The notes under the pieces were generated by a model, which was not told the DNA's origin, searched no databases, and saw only the letters and a list, made by a program, of their open reading frames with translations. A program made the position numbers and the translations under genes. This document shows, piece by piece, positions 34,677-45,666 of a DNA stretch of 64,000 nucleotides. Each line of letters opens with the position of its first letter. Within the stretch, counting starts at the first letter, position 1. Origin of the DNA: Molanna angustata (taxonomy: Eukaryota; Arthropoda; Insecta; Trichoptera; Molannidae); contig OY754982.1 in assembly GCA_963576475.1 (NCBI GenBank), forward strand, positions 17,294,217-17,358,216, written 5' to 3'.

Positions 34677-35191
34677 TTGATTTATTTATTTATTTACGGC
34701 AAATTACCTTTTACAAACATGAACAACAATTAAGTACACACATTGAAATTACAAAATAAAATAATAAAACTATCATAAACATAAAAGAATAAGAAGGTAC
34801 TGTAACAAAATTAGTAAATATAAAAAATAATATTAAGTGGAAAAAAAAATATAATTTAAAATAAAAGATATAGGTACTTAGGTTGAGACATAAAAATCAT
34901 TAAAATATACTAAAATAATATACCTACGCACTTAGAAAAAAAAATTATAATAATTATCATAAAAAAAATAAAAACTGTATAATAAAACAACAAAAATTTT
35001 ATATAAAAAAGAATAATAATGTAAAGAAAATAAAAGAACTATAAAAACAAACATATGGGTACATTATATTATAGACATATTATTATAGACATCTAAAAAT
35101 ATTATAGAACTCCATATAATAATTATGATATCCATGATATGGGTAATCACGAGGGTTTTGATTTCGCCGGTTTCGCAGACATGCCCCCCAG
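34526..35191. mobile_element. Foldback MITE family D, copy split by a LINE tail
   Basis: Left arm 34526-34590 (GGCAAGTCTGGTCCAACCAG, TACCCATATCATGGATATAA). Right arm about 35080-35191 (GACATCTAAAAATATTATAG, ATGATATCCATGATATGGGT, GTTTTGATTTCGCCGG, GCCCCCCAG). The roughly 490 bases between are the inserted (ATTT)n and A-rich block. Confidence 0.75.
34591..35079 (-). mobile_element. Inserted LINE 3' end with long (AAAT)n tail
   Basis: 34591-34696 is a run of ATTT units (about 26 with two interruptions, at 34612 and 34679), the reverse of an (AAAT)n tail. Behind it come CGGCAAATTACCTTTTACAA and A-rich sequence resembling the 3' untranslated part of the CR1-like elements at 20990 and 56508 (ACAAACATGAACAACAATTA). 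No coding part is left, so it is an extremely truncated insertion. Assignment to a LINE rests on tail type and position. Confidence 0.55.
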
Positions 35192-35333
35192 TTTTCCTTT
35201 ACGATTCCAAATCAATAATTTTATATAAAATTTTTAAAATGCTCCCTAATCTTGATAGGATCTACTTGATAGAAAATATTTTAATTTTTCAGTAGAATTT
35301 TGAGTGAACGAAATACTGAACATAATTATCAAA
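35192..35333 (+). promoter_or_regulatory. Leader of the host gene: splice acceptor or initiator
   Basis: TATTTTAATTTTTCAG at 35277-35292 is a good splice acceptor, so the leader exon could begin at 35293 with an earlier non-coding exon upstream. Alternatively TCAGT at 35289-35293 matches the arthropod initiator and transcription could start here. A second TCAGT cluster lies at 35438-35455 (TTATCAGTG, AATCAGTG). The sequence cannot decide between these. Confidence 0.4.
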
Positions 35334-35405
35334 ATGGTGAAAGCAAATGTGTTATTGAACCAATTTCAAAATGGTCAAATTAAAAACTTTGGACGTTTAA
35401 AGTGA
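35334..35405 (+). CDS. Upstream open reading frame in the leader (23 codons)
   Basis: ATG at 35334 in a favourable context (CAAAATGG) opens a 23-residue frame (MVKANVLLNQFQNGQ...) that stops at 35403-35405, 85 bases before the main ATG. If the leader includes this region, the frame could lower translation of the main protein. No homology known; function is inferred only from position and start context. Confidence 0.4.
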   Translation: MVKANVLLNQFQNGQIKNFGRLK

Positions 35406-35490
35406 GCGTGTGAGTGATATTATATCACAGTGCGCTTATCAGTGAAAAAAATCAGTGTATTTAAAAGAAAACCCCAATACTCAGCTCAAA

Positions 35491-35748
35491 ATGTCGTCGC
35501 CTCAGTATAAATCTATGAACCTGTCAAACAGCAGATCGAGGTCTGTGATGGAGAGCATCTTGGTGGCCAAGATGGAGTCCCTGAACAGTGGGAAACCAAA
35601 TCCGTTCTTGAGGAATGACTCCATGGACAGTTGCAGCAGTATGGGATCCATAACTTCAATGTCCAGTGATATTTGCAGCTGTGACGATTGCCTGTTGGGG
35701 ATAGTCGACCTGTATGTCATTGGACCAGCGGAGATGGCCAGAAAAAAG
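35491..35748 (+). CDS. Host gene, first coding exon (86 codons)
   Basis: I do not recognise the protein. ATG at 35491 has a good insect start context (CTCAAAATGTC) and is the first ATG after an in-frame stop at 35443. The exon encodes a Ser/Met-rich segment (MSSPQYKSMNLSNSRSRSV), MESILVAKMESLNSGKPN, a Ser run (DSMDSCSSMGSITSMSSD), a Cys cluster C-x-C-x2-C (residues 62-67) and LLGIVDLYVIGPAEMARKK. The reading ends at AAG|GTTAAT, a splice donor at phase 0. Base composition is clearly richer in G and C than the flanks, and the codons look used, unlike the repeat-derived frames elsewhere. The + strand frame continues past the donor only to 35766. The next exon fits at 50134. It may be cytoplasmic or a scaffold, but that is a guess: no signal peptide or membrane segment is visible. 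Confidence 0.75.
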
Positions 35749-35844
35749 GTTAATATATTGATATAATTATTATTTAAATTTACATTGTAAAACTATATAT
35801 GTAAATGATAGTGATACATGCATAGAAACTACGTATGTAGGTAT

Positions 35845-36608
35845 TAGTGATGTAACGAATGTGCGATTTTGGATACTCGAATGTGATTGAATGCGAATGT
35901 GAATGCGAATGCGAATATTTGTTGCCGACATTCGCGAATGCGAATATTGACATGCATGATGTATGAGGCTGTCGGTGGTTAGCCTGCACGTAGACATTCG
36001 GGCGACACGGGGGTCGTGAATTTTTTTACCGTGGTGTCATTTCGCGTTCATTCTTATTTAGTTTATTCAAAGGGCTCTCGAGAAGCACATCTTTAAAACA
36101 TGTGCTTCTCGCGATGTTTTTAAGTTTTACAAGTTTTATTTCTGTTTGTGTTTTATAATTTATTCACGTATAGTGCCTAAAGTGTTTATAGGTAGGTTTT
36201 TATAGGTATGTTTTTCCTAATTTATCTTTTTACGTGGATATTTAAATTATGAAATAATTTTAATACACTCGTAAATGACGCCGGTTTGTTAAACGACTAA
36301 TTTTTACACATTATGGAAAAATATTTTTAGGGTTCCGTTCCTTAAAGAGGAAATTGTATATATGTTTTATTTCACGTTCTGTAATTATTAATGCATTGTA
36401 TATTAAGGCTGGCCAACTTAATAAAAGAAAATTATTGAATTGTCCGGTTTTTAACAATATTTTATGTGTTTTTTTCCTCTAAAGAGATCAACTTTTACTA
36501 AAATAATATTGGCAAAAAATTCGCATATTTTCTGCGAATACGAATGCGATTACTTTGAAACCAGCGAATATTCGCGAATACGAATATTCGTTACATCACT
36601 AATCACTA
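35845..36608. mobile_element. hAT-type element, 764 bp, with 8-bp duplication
   Basis: Left end TAGTGATGTAACGAATGTGC; read inward from the right, TAGTGATTAGTGATGTAACG, so the right end carries an extra TAGTGAT. Flanked by GTAGGTAT at 35837-35844 and 36609-36616, a perfect 8-base duplication. Subterminal zones are packed with GCGAATA/TATTCGC units (CGAATGCGAATGTGAATGCG on the left, GCGAATATTCGCGAATACGA on the right). The centre holds GAAGCACATCTTTAAAACAT and its inverted partner. No transposase frame. It lies 96 bases downstream of the donor at 35749. Confidence 0.9.
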
Positions 36609-36616
36609 GTAGGTAT

Positions 36617-38055
36617 GTATCACTATCATATATACTTTTTTTACGTTTTGATTTACACTCAAGTATTGTATTGAAAATGTTTCGATGAATTTTGCAATTA
36701 TTTAATGAAAACTTTTATGATACCCATAGAATATTATTGAAGTCAATTTTTTTATTGAATTAAATTAGTCAATTGTGATATTTAATTTTAAATGAACCAT
36801 GAAAATTTGCTTTGAAACGCTATGATTGAAAATATATAATTCCCCTCTACGTGTTTTTTCTGATATTTATATTGAGCGGCTAAGCTTTGTAATTTCACTT
36901 GAAATAAAACACATGTGTCTCATAAAATATAAACAAACACTTGCTTTATTTTTACTGTACATAGTGTGTTTTATTACTATTTTATTAACGAATTTTACCA
37001 AGAAATATCCGCCAACAAACTAATTAAATTTAAGAAAATATTTGTATATTAGCCGAGTTGGTAATTTGACACGTTGATATGTGAAATGATTTCATATTAA
37101 CATCTGAGCAATACCTACTGTTCTTGTTGTATCACTTTTTCTAAGTCGTACAATGAAAGATATTTCCAGTATAATAGAATTATTAATAATAGTTTTTCAC
37201 GTAGAATGTGAAATAATACATTGCATATCTGATTCAATAGATATCTTTGTATATAAAATCATGTCTCAAAAGATATTTTATGAAATCACAAGTAGGTACA
37301 TTATAATATGTATGGATATCATAGAATTATAATGTACAGAAGCCACGTGTAGTACAAATTTCGAATTCAAATAAATGCCAAGTATTTTATTACATGTGTG
37401 TGTGTGTGTGAGGTGGTAGATCGGTTGGTCTACGTATTATGTAGGTGTGCGTATCGGTAGGTGTACGTATACGGCCGGGCGAGTGAAATTCGTCTGTTTC
37501 AGCGTAGTTTTAGTTGGCATACATTCATTGCGCTGACTAGGTATCTGTATCATATTATAATCTAAGATGGTTATAGAATTCCTGTGCTAGTTGGTAAACT
37601 TATAATAAAATATTTACATCAATGTAAATATTTTCAACACAGAACAGTGTGTAATGCTACCTGCCTAAAAGAGGTCGAATTATTATTCTTTCCAGTCCAC
37701 AGAACATGTGTTACACGCATAAGAAGTGTTATAAAAAATATTATATTTATAATATATAGGTAGGTACTTACTTGCTTGTAAAGTAGCGCCTGCTTGTAAA
37801 AAATCGTTTAAACGAATGTAATATAATATTATTAAGTAGGTATCAATTAATATTTTAATATGACAGGATTAAAATGTACTACTTAAATTAAAAAAAAATG
37901 AGATTAAAAGAGGTTTAATAACATTTCAAGGATACACATAATAATTTAGGTAACATGAATTTATTACGATAAAAATATACAAAAGTCGAAAGTACCTAAT
38001 ATGAAAGGAATAATATGTCAATCTCTATCAATCTAAATAATCATCTCCACCACAT
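36617..38055. other. AT-rich intron sequence, nothing recognised
   Basis: Contains a short (GT)n run at 37397-37410. No repeat match or coding signal. Confidence 0.4.
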
Positions 38056-38059
38056 AAAT

Positions 38060-38180
38060 ACAAAGTGGGACTATAAGATGTCAAAATATTAGAAGAACAT
38101 AAGACGACGAATGGATGTAAACAAGGCGAATATTGTACGTCGATATTGGATGGTACGGTGTTTGGTTTTCACTGCCTAGA
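38060..38180 (+). pseudogene. Degraded family A LINE tail
   Basis: Reads RRRMDVNKANIVR-like on the + strand (ACGACGAATGGATGTAAACA, AGGCGAATATTGTACG), comparable with TRRMDVNEAKHVC of the copy at 244-746. The rest is too mutated to align. Weak but consistent. Confidence 0.4.
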
Positions 38181-38184
38181 GTGT

Positions 38185-39715
38185 CTACCTCGATTTTGAT
38201 TTATTTATATGAATTAGACCTATAATGTGTTGGACAAACAACTTACATTGTATCTTATCACTCAGTGTAGACCTGTGTGTAAAATTTTTTTAACAATCGT
38301 AAAAAACTCAAGTAAAGTTGTCGCCAAATATCTTGAATCATTTTGTCGAGAAGGGGGGCGATTTGCACGTAAACCAACGAAGCAAAAAGACTACGTATCT
38401 ATTTAACAGTTCTATGTTTTTTTAAGGAGTTCAGAACTATAAAGAATAATTGATGGGGAGTTAGCCTGGCCCATTCATGTTATTTGTAGTGACTTATCGA
38501 GTCATCCATTATTCAAAAATAAACCCAGTAACTATATTATATTTCACTAAATTTGATTTCTGAAATTTAATTTTAAAATATTTGAAATTGTCCCTTATTA
38601 AATACACTTTCATTATTCGAAGAATGAGTTTATAATGCATTTTTATTATTTTTTATAAACCTGTCAGTATTCTGATTTGGGTTTTGGTGACCTAAATACC
38701 TTTTTGAAGGATAACATAATATATGACGAACGAATAAGAGATGTGATTTTTTTTCAAGTAATATCTATATTTTAAAATATAAAAAAAGTAACGATTAATA
38801 AGCACTTTATGTTAATGATAAGAAAAAAAGATACAAATACTGTTCAGTGATAAGATTATAATTATATTAGTAATTAATTATAAACTCTAAGATGTGGAAA
38901 AATATTAGGTGTGTAGTTTTGTATAACTTTTCATATAGATATTAAAATTATTGTACGTGTTGAAATATACCTACTAAAATAGTATAGTACTACAAAATTT
39001 CAACACGTGTACGACATCTATCGTCCAACGTATGAAACAGTTTTAGCTCTATCAAGATTTACGAACAACGCTGTTGATCGAATGTTTAAAGTAAGTTGTT
39101 TTGTTACCAAGTAGGTACCATACATTGATACATAACATTTCATTTGTTTCAATGTAAATTGTATAGATGGCGTGAAGAAAAATAATTATGCGTCGTAATG
39201 AACTCGTTATAAATAATAAATTATTTACATATCATAAATTAAAATTAACTATCAAAATAATTATTGTAAATGAATAATCCCTATGTTCCTGTATATACGT
39301 GAAATTATTATTTATTTCTCGTGATTTATGTAAACATCAATAAACAAAGCAAAAACTCATGTCATTATTTTCTTTGTTGAGAATCAATTATAAAATAAAT
39401 AACAAAAGCTGGATTTAGAGTTTTGGGAGCCTGGAGCAATAAATTCAAATAGCGCTCTTTTCCCTGAAAATCATCTTTTTTTCTTATAATATTTGTCGCC
39501 CCTTAAAAATCATAATATTATTTTTCTTAATCCTTTGTACCTGGCGCAACGACACTTTTTGTACTTCAAAAGGTTCAAAATTTGTACATGAATTCACAGT
39601 GGATTCGGCCCTGCTAATAGTTGTCTCATTATTTAAGATCATGCATTCATTATACAATAATGTACCTAATCAAATAATTGCTTTGCATTTATGTCGAGTT
39701 AAGTAGGGATACCTA
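38185..39715. other. AT-rich intron sequence
   Basis: One small hairpin at 38953-39012 (CGTGTTGAAAT/ATTTCAACACG). Nothing else supported. Confidence 0.4.
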
Positions 39716-39716
39716 T

Positions 39717-39839
39717 ATATTTATTTATATAATTCAATACGATATTTTATTTTATGTAGCTTCTCAGGAAACTAACAGGTGCTATGTCAAATAATTTTTA
39801 ACACGCACCCAATAACAAGTTGCCACATTCTGGAGACTT
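39717..39839 (-). mobile_element. SINE family B, 3' half of a split copy
   Basis: The + strand reads GCTTCTCAGGAAACTAACAG, TGCTATGTCAAATAATTTTT, AACACGCACCCAATAACAAG and TTGCCACATTCTGGAGACTT. That is the reverse of the 3' body of the copy at 16357. It stops at ACTT (39836-39839), exactly where the large insertion starts. The tRNA-like half resumes at 42357. Confidence 0.9.
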
Positions 39840-42356
39840 GAGCCATTCCGGCAAATTTGGTCCCGTTACGAAATGGACAAAACGGACATTTAATTATTTT
39901 TTTGTAATATTTTTATATGTTATCCGAAAAAGTACATATTAAAGTTTTTAGGAATTAATACAATTCACATAAAAAATTAAAAATTTAGGAGGAATTGCGA
40001 TTTCAAACATGATCGACGCAAAAAGTACGTCCTTTTAGTCACGATTACTCATTCACATTTTATCAACAATACAAGTATTTTTTTACCTAACTTATGTCAT
40101 TTTATATAAAAATCATTATAAAGATTCCAAAAAGTAAACAATTAATTCAAAAAAGTATTCAAATCACGATTAAAATCACATGCTAATTTTTTTTCGTCAC
40201 GTTTTTGGCCATAAGGACTCTATTTTTCACTTTTTGACTGTTTAGCTGACCTAAAAATCCAACCAAACTACAATTAAATGAAAAAACGCCTCAAATTTTA
40301 CCATATTGTCTTAATTAAAGTCCAATTCTGCGATTTATTTTGAATTATTTAGACTAAAACATGATGTAAAAATTTGTGACCGTGACTAAGTGAGACATGC
40401 TATCGCGACTAAATGGAAACTAAAGTTGTAGTCACACAGCTATATAATCAAACTGTCGATTTTTTCCAGAGAAAGTATTTCTCTTAACAAATCGTCAGTA
40501 AAAACCTTAGTCACGCGTACCTATAGAATTTTTCTGGGAAGTTTACATGTTGTTAGTGAGTTCCAATTTGAAGTCAATAATCACCAACTTAGAGGCTTCG
40601 CAGCATATTTGTTATTTATAATATATGGATGAACCTTAAATTCGTAAAAGAACATTCTGTGTCTGTTCACCCCTTATAACTTTTGATCCGCTTAATACAC
40701 AAAGCCTAAAATTTCAGCAGTCATAGAATATTTTAGGCCTACAAAACTTTTATAATCATAATTTTTATATTAAATCTTTGATAGATTGACAGTTGGATCT
40801 CACGTGTTACATCCAAATAGTATAGATTTTAAATAATCATTATAAATCAAACAAAATGGTAAAATAATTAAGTATTTATTAGTAAAGTATGTTTTTACAA
40901 AATATGATTTAAGTGCTTAATCATACAAGACAAGACAGCAACAAATAAATTTCTCAATAAAAATCGATGTATTTGTCATCACTTTCTAGATAATTTAGGA
41001 TTATTTAGAAATGAGACGATTAAAGCTGTGTTAGCTCCATGTCATAATTATACAATCACAATTGTCGTAAATCTATCTTAATCAAACTTTTGGTAACAGT
41101 TTAGTGCTTTTACAAGATAAAGCTTACCTACATACTATGTATTTCTTATTAAAAAATAATAAAACATCACAGAATCTTGGATGTTATTAATTTAATCTAT
41201 AAAAAAAGCAAATTACGAATATCTACTTAAAGAAATAACTACAGTAACTATGTACAATCGCACAATGATTTAGTCACTCATATTATGTAAATTGGGGTAT
41301 AATATTAAGCATCTACTGTATTTCAGTTTAACTATAAAAATACAAAAACAGTAAACAATCTTGTTTACTGCCTGAAATTCAGACAAAAAATGGCACTATG
41401 TACCTACGTAAATAAAAATGTCACTATGATTAATCTCACAATTATTCTGAATAGGCTCTCTTAGCCCTAAACTTATCTAGTACATATTAGACAATTCTTT
41501 TTTTGCAGTCGGGTAAAAACTACAATGTGAACATAACTTTATGTGTCCTTTTCGTCACAAAAATTGTTCCGCTTATATGTCACGTAACTAAATGGACGTG
41601 ACGAACTCCCACTTTGTTAAACTTAATCACAAAAATATCAATATTCTGTGTGGTTTTATAAGAAATTATTGTTTAATTAGTTTCCATACTAATTCTTTGT
41701 TAGTTTATGAATGACAGAATGTTTGAAAAATTCACTGGTTCTTTTAAATAGCTGTAACTAAAGTGGACTTTTTATTTGTCTAATCTCCAGCGAACTTTTG
41801 TCGTCACGGATTACTCGCATTGCAATGGATAAAAGATGAAATAAAATGATTGCCATAGCTTGATAATGTTACCAGGATGATAAAATTATATTTATTGGTA
41901 GTTTTTTAAAACATAGTATAGGTAGAAAAGTGGTGACTAAAGTGGACATGTCCATCGTAATTGAAATATGGTCTTTAGTATTTTAATTGTTTTTTATTAG
42001 ATATTAAAAGATAATAAGCATAAAACTGATCTAGTTTAAACAAACCATACTAAATATTAACGAAAGAATAAAAACATAATGAACTGTTCTAAAAAAAAAC
42101 GTGAATTGTGGATAGTCGAAGTTGACCAAACCAGCTGGGACACGTTAAAATTGTCCGTTTTGTTTCATATTTTAATTTATAACAAATTAAATTAAACAAC
42201 AATTGGCATTGTCAGGTATTATTTTAAATGCTAATGAACTGTACTATTAATTAAAAAATATATATAGAGAAAAAAAAGCAAGATATTCTTGTAAGTGATT
42301 ATTATATTGCTGGGACAATGCTTTTTCCGTTGGGTCTTTTTTTCCCGGAATGGCTC
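39840..42356. mobile_element. Non-coding DNA transposon, 2,517 bp, with 4-bp duplication
   Basis: Inserted in a SINE and flanked by ACTT on both sides (39836-39839 and 42357-42360). Comparison with the unbroken SINE at 16357 confirms that ACTT occurs once in the empty site. The ends are inverted: GAGCCATTCCGG exactly on both sides, then an imperfect match (CAAATTTGGTCCCGTTACG against GAAAAAAAGACCCAACGG). A second inverted pair follows (ACAAAACGGACATT near 39876; its partner near 42150). Inside are many related short words on both strands, of the type GTGACTAAAGTGGAC (for example 40030, 40403, 41578, 41757, 41934) and GTCACG(G)ATTACTC (40041, 41814). I see no transposase or open frame of note. 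Four-base duplications occur in several superfamilies (Sola, Chapaev, Ginger, Academ), so the class is open. Confidence 0.85.
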
Positions 42357-42360
42357 ACTT

Positions 42361-42487
42361 ACGATATTTGTCGTCTCACAGATCTAGACTGAAAACACAA
42401 TTAAAAACTTTGTCTCCACCGGGAATCGAACCCGGGACCCTCGGATCAGCAGTCAGATACCTAACCAACTGAGCCACGAAGGCCGAC
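42361..42487 (-). mobile_element. SINE family B, tRNA-like half of the split copy
   Basis: Resumes with ACGATATTTGTCGTCTCACA, GATCTAGACTGAAAACACAA, then the B box in reverse (GGGAATCGAACCCGGGACC) and the A box (CTAACCAACTGAGCCACGAA), ending in GGCCGAC. Together with 39717-39839 this rebuilds a complete SINE, about 245 bases in two parts. The anticodon-like part reads GGATCAGCAGTCAG. Confidence 0.9.
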
Positions 42488-42790
42488 ATAATATTTATTG
42501 TATTTGACATAATATTTATTTTTACCCAACGTTGGTCGGGAAGGTATGTGAAATGATAAGCTAACTCATCAAGAAAATCGTTTTTGTAATTATTGAACTG
42601 TTATGATACATCCAGAATGAGTTGACATCTCCAATAAAATAAAATAAAAAATGAACAAACCCCTCCGTTCCTTCCTTCCAGTTCTTCCTGTCACTGCAGT
42701 CTCAAATAATGGACTTTGGGAAGTGGTTTGAAATTATATTAAATATAAGCGTAGTAAAGAGTGTAGTGTTGGTCACAATCCATTTGTTTG
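42488..42790. other. AT-rich intron sequence
   Basis: ACATAATATTTATT occurs at 42486 and again at 42508, a small local duplication. Otherwise nothing. Confidence 0.3.
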
Positions 42791-42796
42791 TTATAT

Positions 42797-42993
42797 AGCC
42801 GCCCAAGTAAGGGATGACATTTGAAAGACGGAAATGTTAGAAGCGTGAACAACAGACGAACATGTATGAGATGATGTATGAATGTTGATGAGGCGATGAA
42901 TGTTTGTCAGGATAGAAATAAGTGGCGTTCGGTTCTCTCTGCCTACCCCGTGAGAGACATGGTGTGATGGTATGTATGTATGTTGGACAAAGG
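42797..42993 (+). pseudogene. Family A LINE tail, + strand copy
   Basis: Reads HLKDGNVRSVNNRRTCM, a stop, CMNVDEAMNVCQDRNKWRSV, LSAYPVRDMV, a stop, and a (TATG)n tail at 42972-42985. Closest to the copy at 47575-47890 (GTVRSRNNRRTCIS, CMNVDEAMNVCQDRNKWRSV). One in-frame stop after TCM. Confidence 0.85.
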
Positions 42994-43404
42994 CAAATGG
43001 TTTGAAATGTAATTGTATTAGTCATTGGGACCTTCAGTCCTTCTTGACTAATTCCAAAAATATTGTTTTCAAAAATATCCTGTAAGATAAATGTATAAAA
43101 ATTTAGATAATTCATAAATAAATAAATTAATTATAGATATAACATTAAACCTCTCTCGGTTCTCGCCTGTGACACGAATAAAGAAATATTACATATCCAT
43201 GTGCCATATATATATATACTTACATAGTTACATAAATATTATAATATGTAACATATGCGAGTATGGAACATTTTTGTGTGAAAATTTACACTTTCACACA
43301 AAATGTTCAAAATGTTTCACACAAAAAATCATTTACACAGAAATTACTTTAAAATTAAGAAAAACAATATAATTAAACGAAATAATCACAATATTAACCT
43401 CTAG
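42994..43404. other. AT-rich intron sequence
   Basis: ACACTTTCACACAAAATG and related CACAAAAT words cluster at 43275-43330. No gene; the 67-residue frame is chance. Confidence 0.3.
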
Positions 43405-45290
43405 GTAGGCTTCTCTTCTGAGTCGCTTTCCTCATCACTGAGGGTCGTGATCCTCTCTTCTCTTCGCCATCATCACCTGGTGGACAGCACTCCTCCATCT
43501 CTCCCGACACTCCGCAGTTCGCAATGCACCTACTACTGTTAGGCCAGTAACCGCTTTGACCTGGTCAGTCCATCTAGTCGGGGATCTTCCTCTACCTCTT
43601 CTCCCCTCCACACTTCCGGTCACGACCAGCTTTTCCAAGCAGTCTTGACCACGTCTTGCGATGTGTCCAAAGAAACGGGGGATATGGCCAAGACAGACAG
43701 CCGACAATCTATCCTCAACCTCAAGTTCCTGTAGAATGGAGATATTTGTTCGATGTGCTGTCCAAGGGATCCGGACCATGCGACGCCAACACCACATCTC
43801 AAAGGCATCATTTTTTTGTCTCTCTCTTGCCTTTATTGTCCACGATTCCACTCCGTACAAAAATATTGGGTGGAACAATCCACGGACGAGACGAATTTTT
43901 TTGTGGCTGTGGTGATGCATCCAAATTTTATCCAATTTGGCCATTGCACTTTTGGCCATGCCAATGCGCTTGCATGCGTATCTCAATCTCACCGCTTCCG
44001 TCTACAGAGATCGTTGAGCCAAGATAAACAAAATCATCGACAACTTCGAGATCTTGTAGAGAATCTGTTCTCTCTAGCTGTCCATGATGGTCTATGATCA
44101 TTATTTTTGTTTTCGATTTATTTATCTCAAGGCCCAAGATGTTGCTTTCTGCTTCCACTCGACGTAGTATCTCTGCCATTTCCTGCTCAGATTTGGCTAT
44201 GAGTGTGGTATCATCAGCATATATAAGATTGGATATTCTCCTACCCCCGATCTTAACTCCTCCATCCCAGTCCTCAAGTGCCTTCCGCATGATGTATTCA
44301 CCATATATGTTAAACAGTTGCGAGGACAGAATGCATCCTTGTCGTACACCTTTTTGGGCATGGAATTCTGAGGTTGACAGTCCATTTACTCTTACTGTGG
44401 CAGTATTATGCTGGTATATTTCTTTAATTATGTTTATAAGATGACCTGGCACTCCCATTTCCAGAAGCACCGTCCACATATATTTCCATTTAACACAGTC
44501 AAAAGCTTTCCTGTAGTCTATAAAACAAAAGACCATCGGTTTTCGGAACTCTCGGCTCTTTTCTATAAGTTGACGAATGTTTAGTATTTGCTCCCTAGTT
44601 CCTTTCCCTTTCACAAATCCGGCTTGTTCTTGTGGAATTTGAAATTTTAGGTATTGTGCTAGTCTTCTGATTAATTATGGGGAGCAGTATCTTGTTGGCA
44701 TGGGGTATTAAAGAGATGGTCCGGCAATTCTCGTATTTTCTTGTTGAACCTTTCTTATGCAAGGGTATGAATGCAGAGTGTACCCAATCCTGTGGCCATT
44801 CACTTGTCTCCCAAATGCGGTTACATATTCGATGCATTATCTGTGCACCTTTATCTCCCATCTGTTTGATCACTTCTGTGGGAATATTATCGTTGCCAGA
44901 AGATTTGTTACATTTTAATTTGGCAATCGCCTCTCCAACTTCGCTGATCAAAATTTCTGGTTCACAATTTACATCTCTAAGTTCCATCTCCTCGTGGTCC
45001 TCGTCATCCTTGTATAAATCTGCACAGTATTCTCTCCATCTGTCCAATACGTCATCAACATCCGTCATCACGTTCCCGTCTCGCGTTTCAATGACCCAAG
45101 TTCGTGGTTTGAAATCCTTGGATAAAAGCTTCACTTTCCGAAACAGATCTCTGGTCTCGCTTCTATTTGCATGGTTCTCAACTTGTTCACAGATATCCGC
45201 AATGTGTTTGTTTTTGTCTTGTCTACACAAACGTTGAATGATCTTGCTGAGATCCCTGTATTTGTTGCGCGTATCAGGGTCTATTATTCC
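43405..45290 (-). pseudogene. RTE-like LINE, RT domain and C-terminus
   Basis: The most complete LINE of the window. Reading down the - strand from 45290: NKYRDLSKIIQRLCRQDK, KSSGNDNIPTEVIKQ, FIPLHKKGSTRKYENCRTIS, a frame break near 44610, TREQILNIRQLIEK, motif A with its aspartate in CFIDYRKAFDCVKW, KGVRQGCILSSQLFNIY, the catalytic YADDTTLIAKSEQE, GLEINKSKTKIMII, DDFVYLGSTIS, a second frame break near 43970-43990, RLVRGLFHPIFLYGVESWTI, FEMWCWRRMVRIPWT, FFGHIARRGQD and GRSPTRWTDQVKAVTG. RTE assignment rests on this motif order. The upstream linker continues at 45667-45890 beyond an insertion. Both catalytic sites are intact, but the two frame breaks and the absence of the endonuclease make it inactive. 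Antisense frames of 123, 114, 116 and 186 residues are shadows. Confidence 0.9.
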
Positions 45291-45658
45291 CAGTAGCGAA
45301 ATAGCTTATAGAAGCCGATATCCTTGGCTTGCCTATAAATATAATAATATATGTATAGAAATACATAAAAATACATAATCACAGGTTAGAAAACCTGTCA
45401 TATTATGAAAAAAAAATTAATTATAAAACTGACATATTTTTTAATTGTTTTATTGCAACCATGCTACAAAATTGGAAACTGAATCGGAGGTACGATTCTT
45501 TTCATGGGGACAAAATCTAAATATTATTTTGATGTGATTGAAAAATATTTTTCATGGCCACTGAAATGAACAACGATGAACTTATGCTAAAAAATATTCG
45601 ACATTTCCCATTTTCCTTTCAGGGTTTGCATAGTCTGAAGGTTCTAGGCACGCCCCTG
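45291..45658. mobile_element. hAT-like MITE inserted in the RTE element, 368 bp
   Basis: Left end CAGTAGCGAAATAGC; read inward from the right, CAGGGGCGTGCCTAGAACC. Flanked by ATTATTCC (45283-45290) and GTTATTCC (45659-45666), 7 of 8 matching. Taking out the insert and one flank rejoins the RTE frame between the linker and the RT part with no base lost, which supports these borders. The left part (GCTTATAGAAGCCGATATCC, TTGGCTTGCCTAT) recurs in reverse at 55697-55738, another fragment of the same family. The two termini differ after the first few bases, so this may be a degenerate or chimeric copy. Confidence 0.75.
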
Positions 45659-45666
45659 GTTATTCC

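Noticed and set aside
43656..45237. Antisense frames of 114-186 residues
   Set aside because: Shadows of the RTE reverse transcriptase coding strand.
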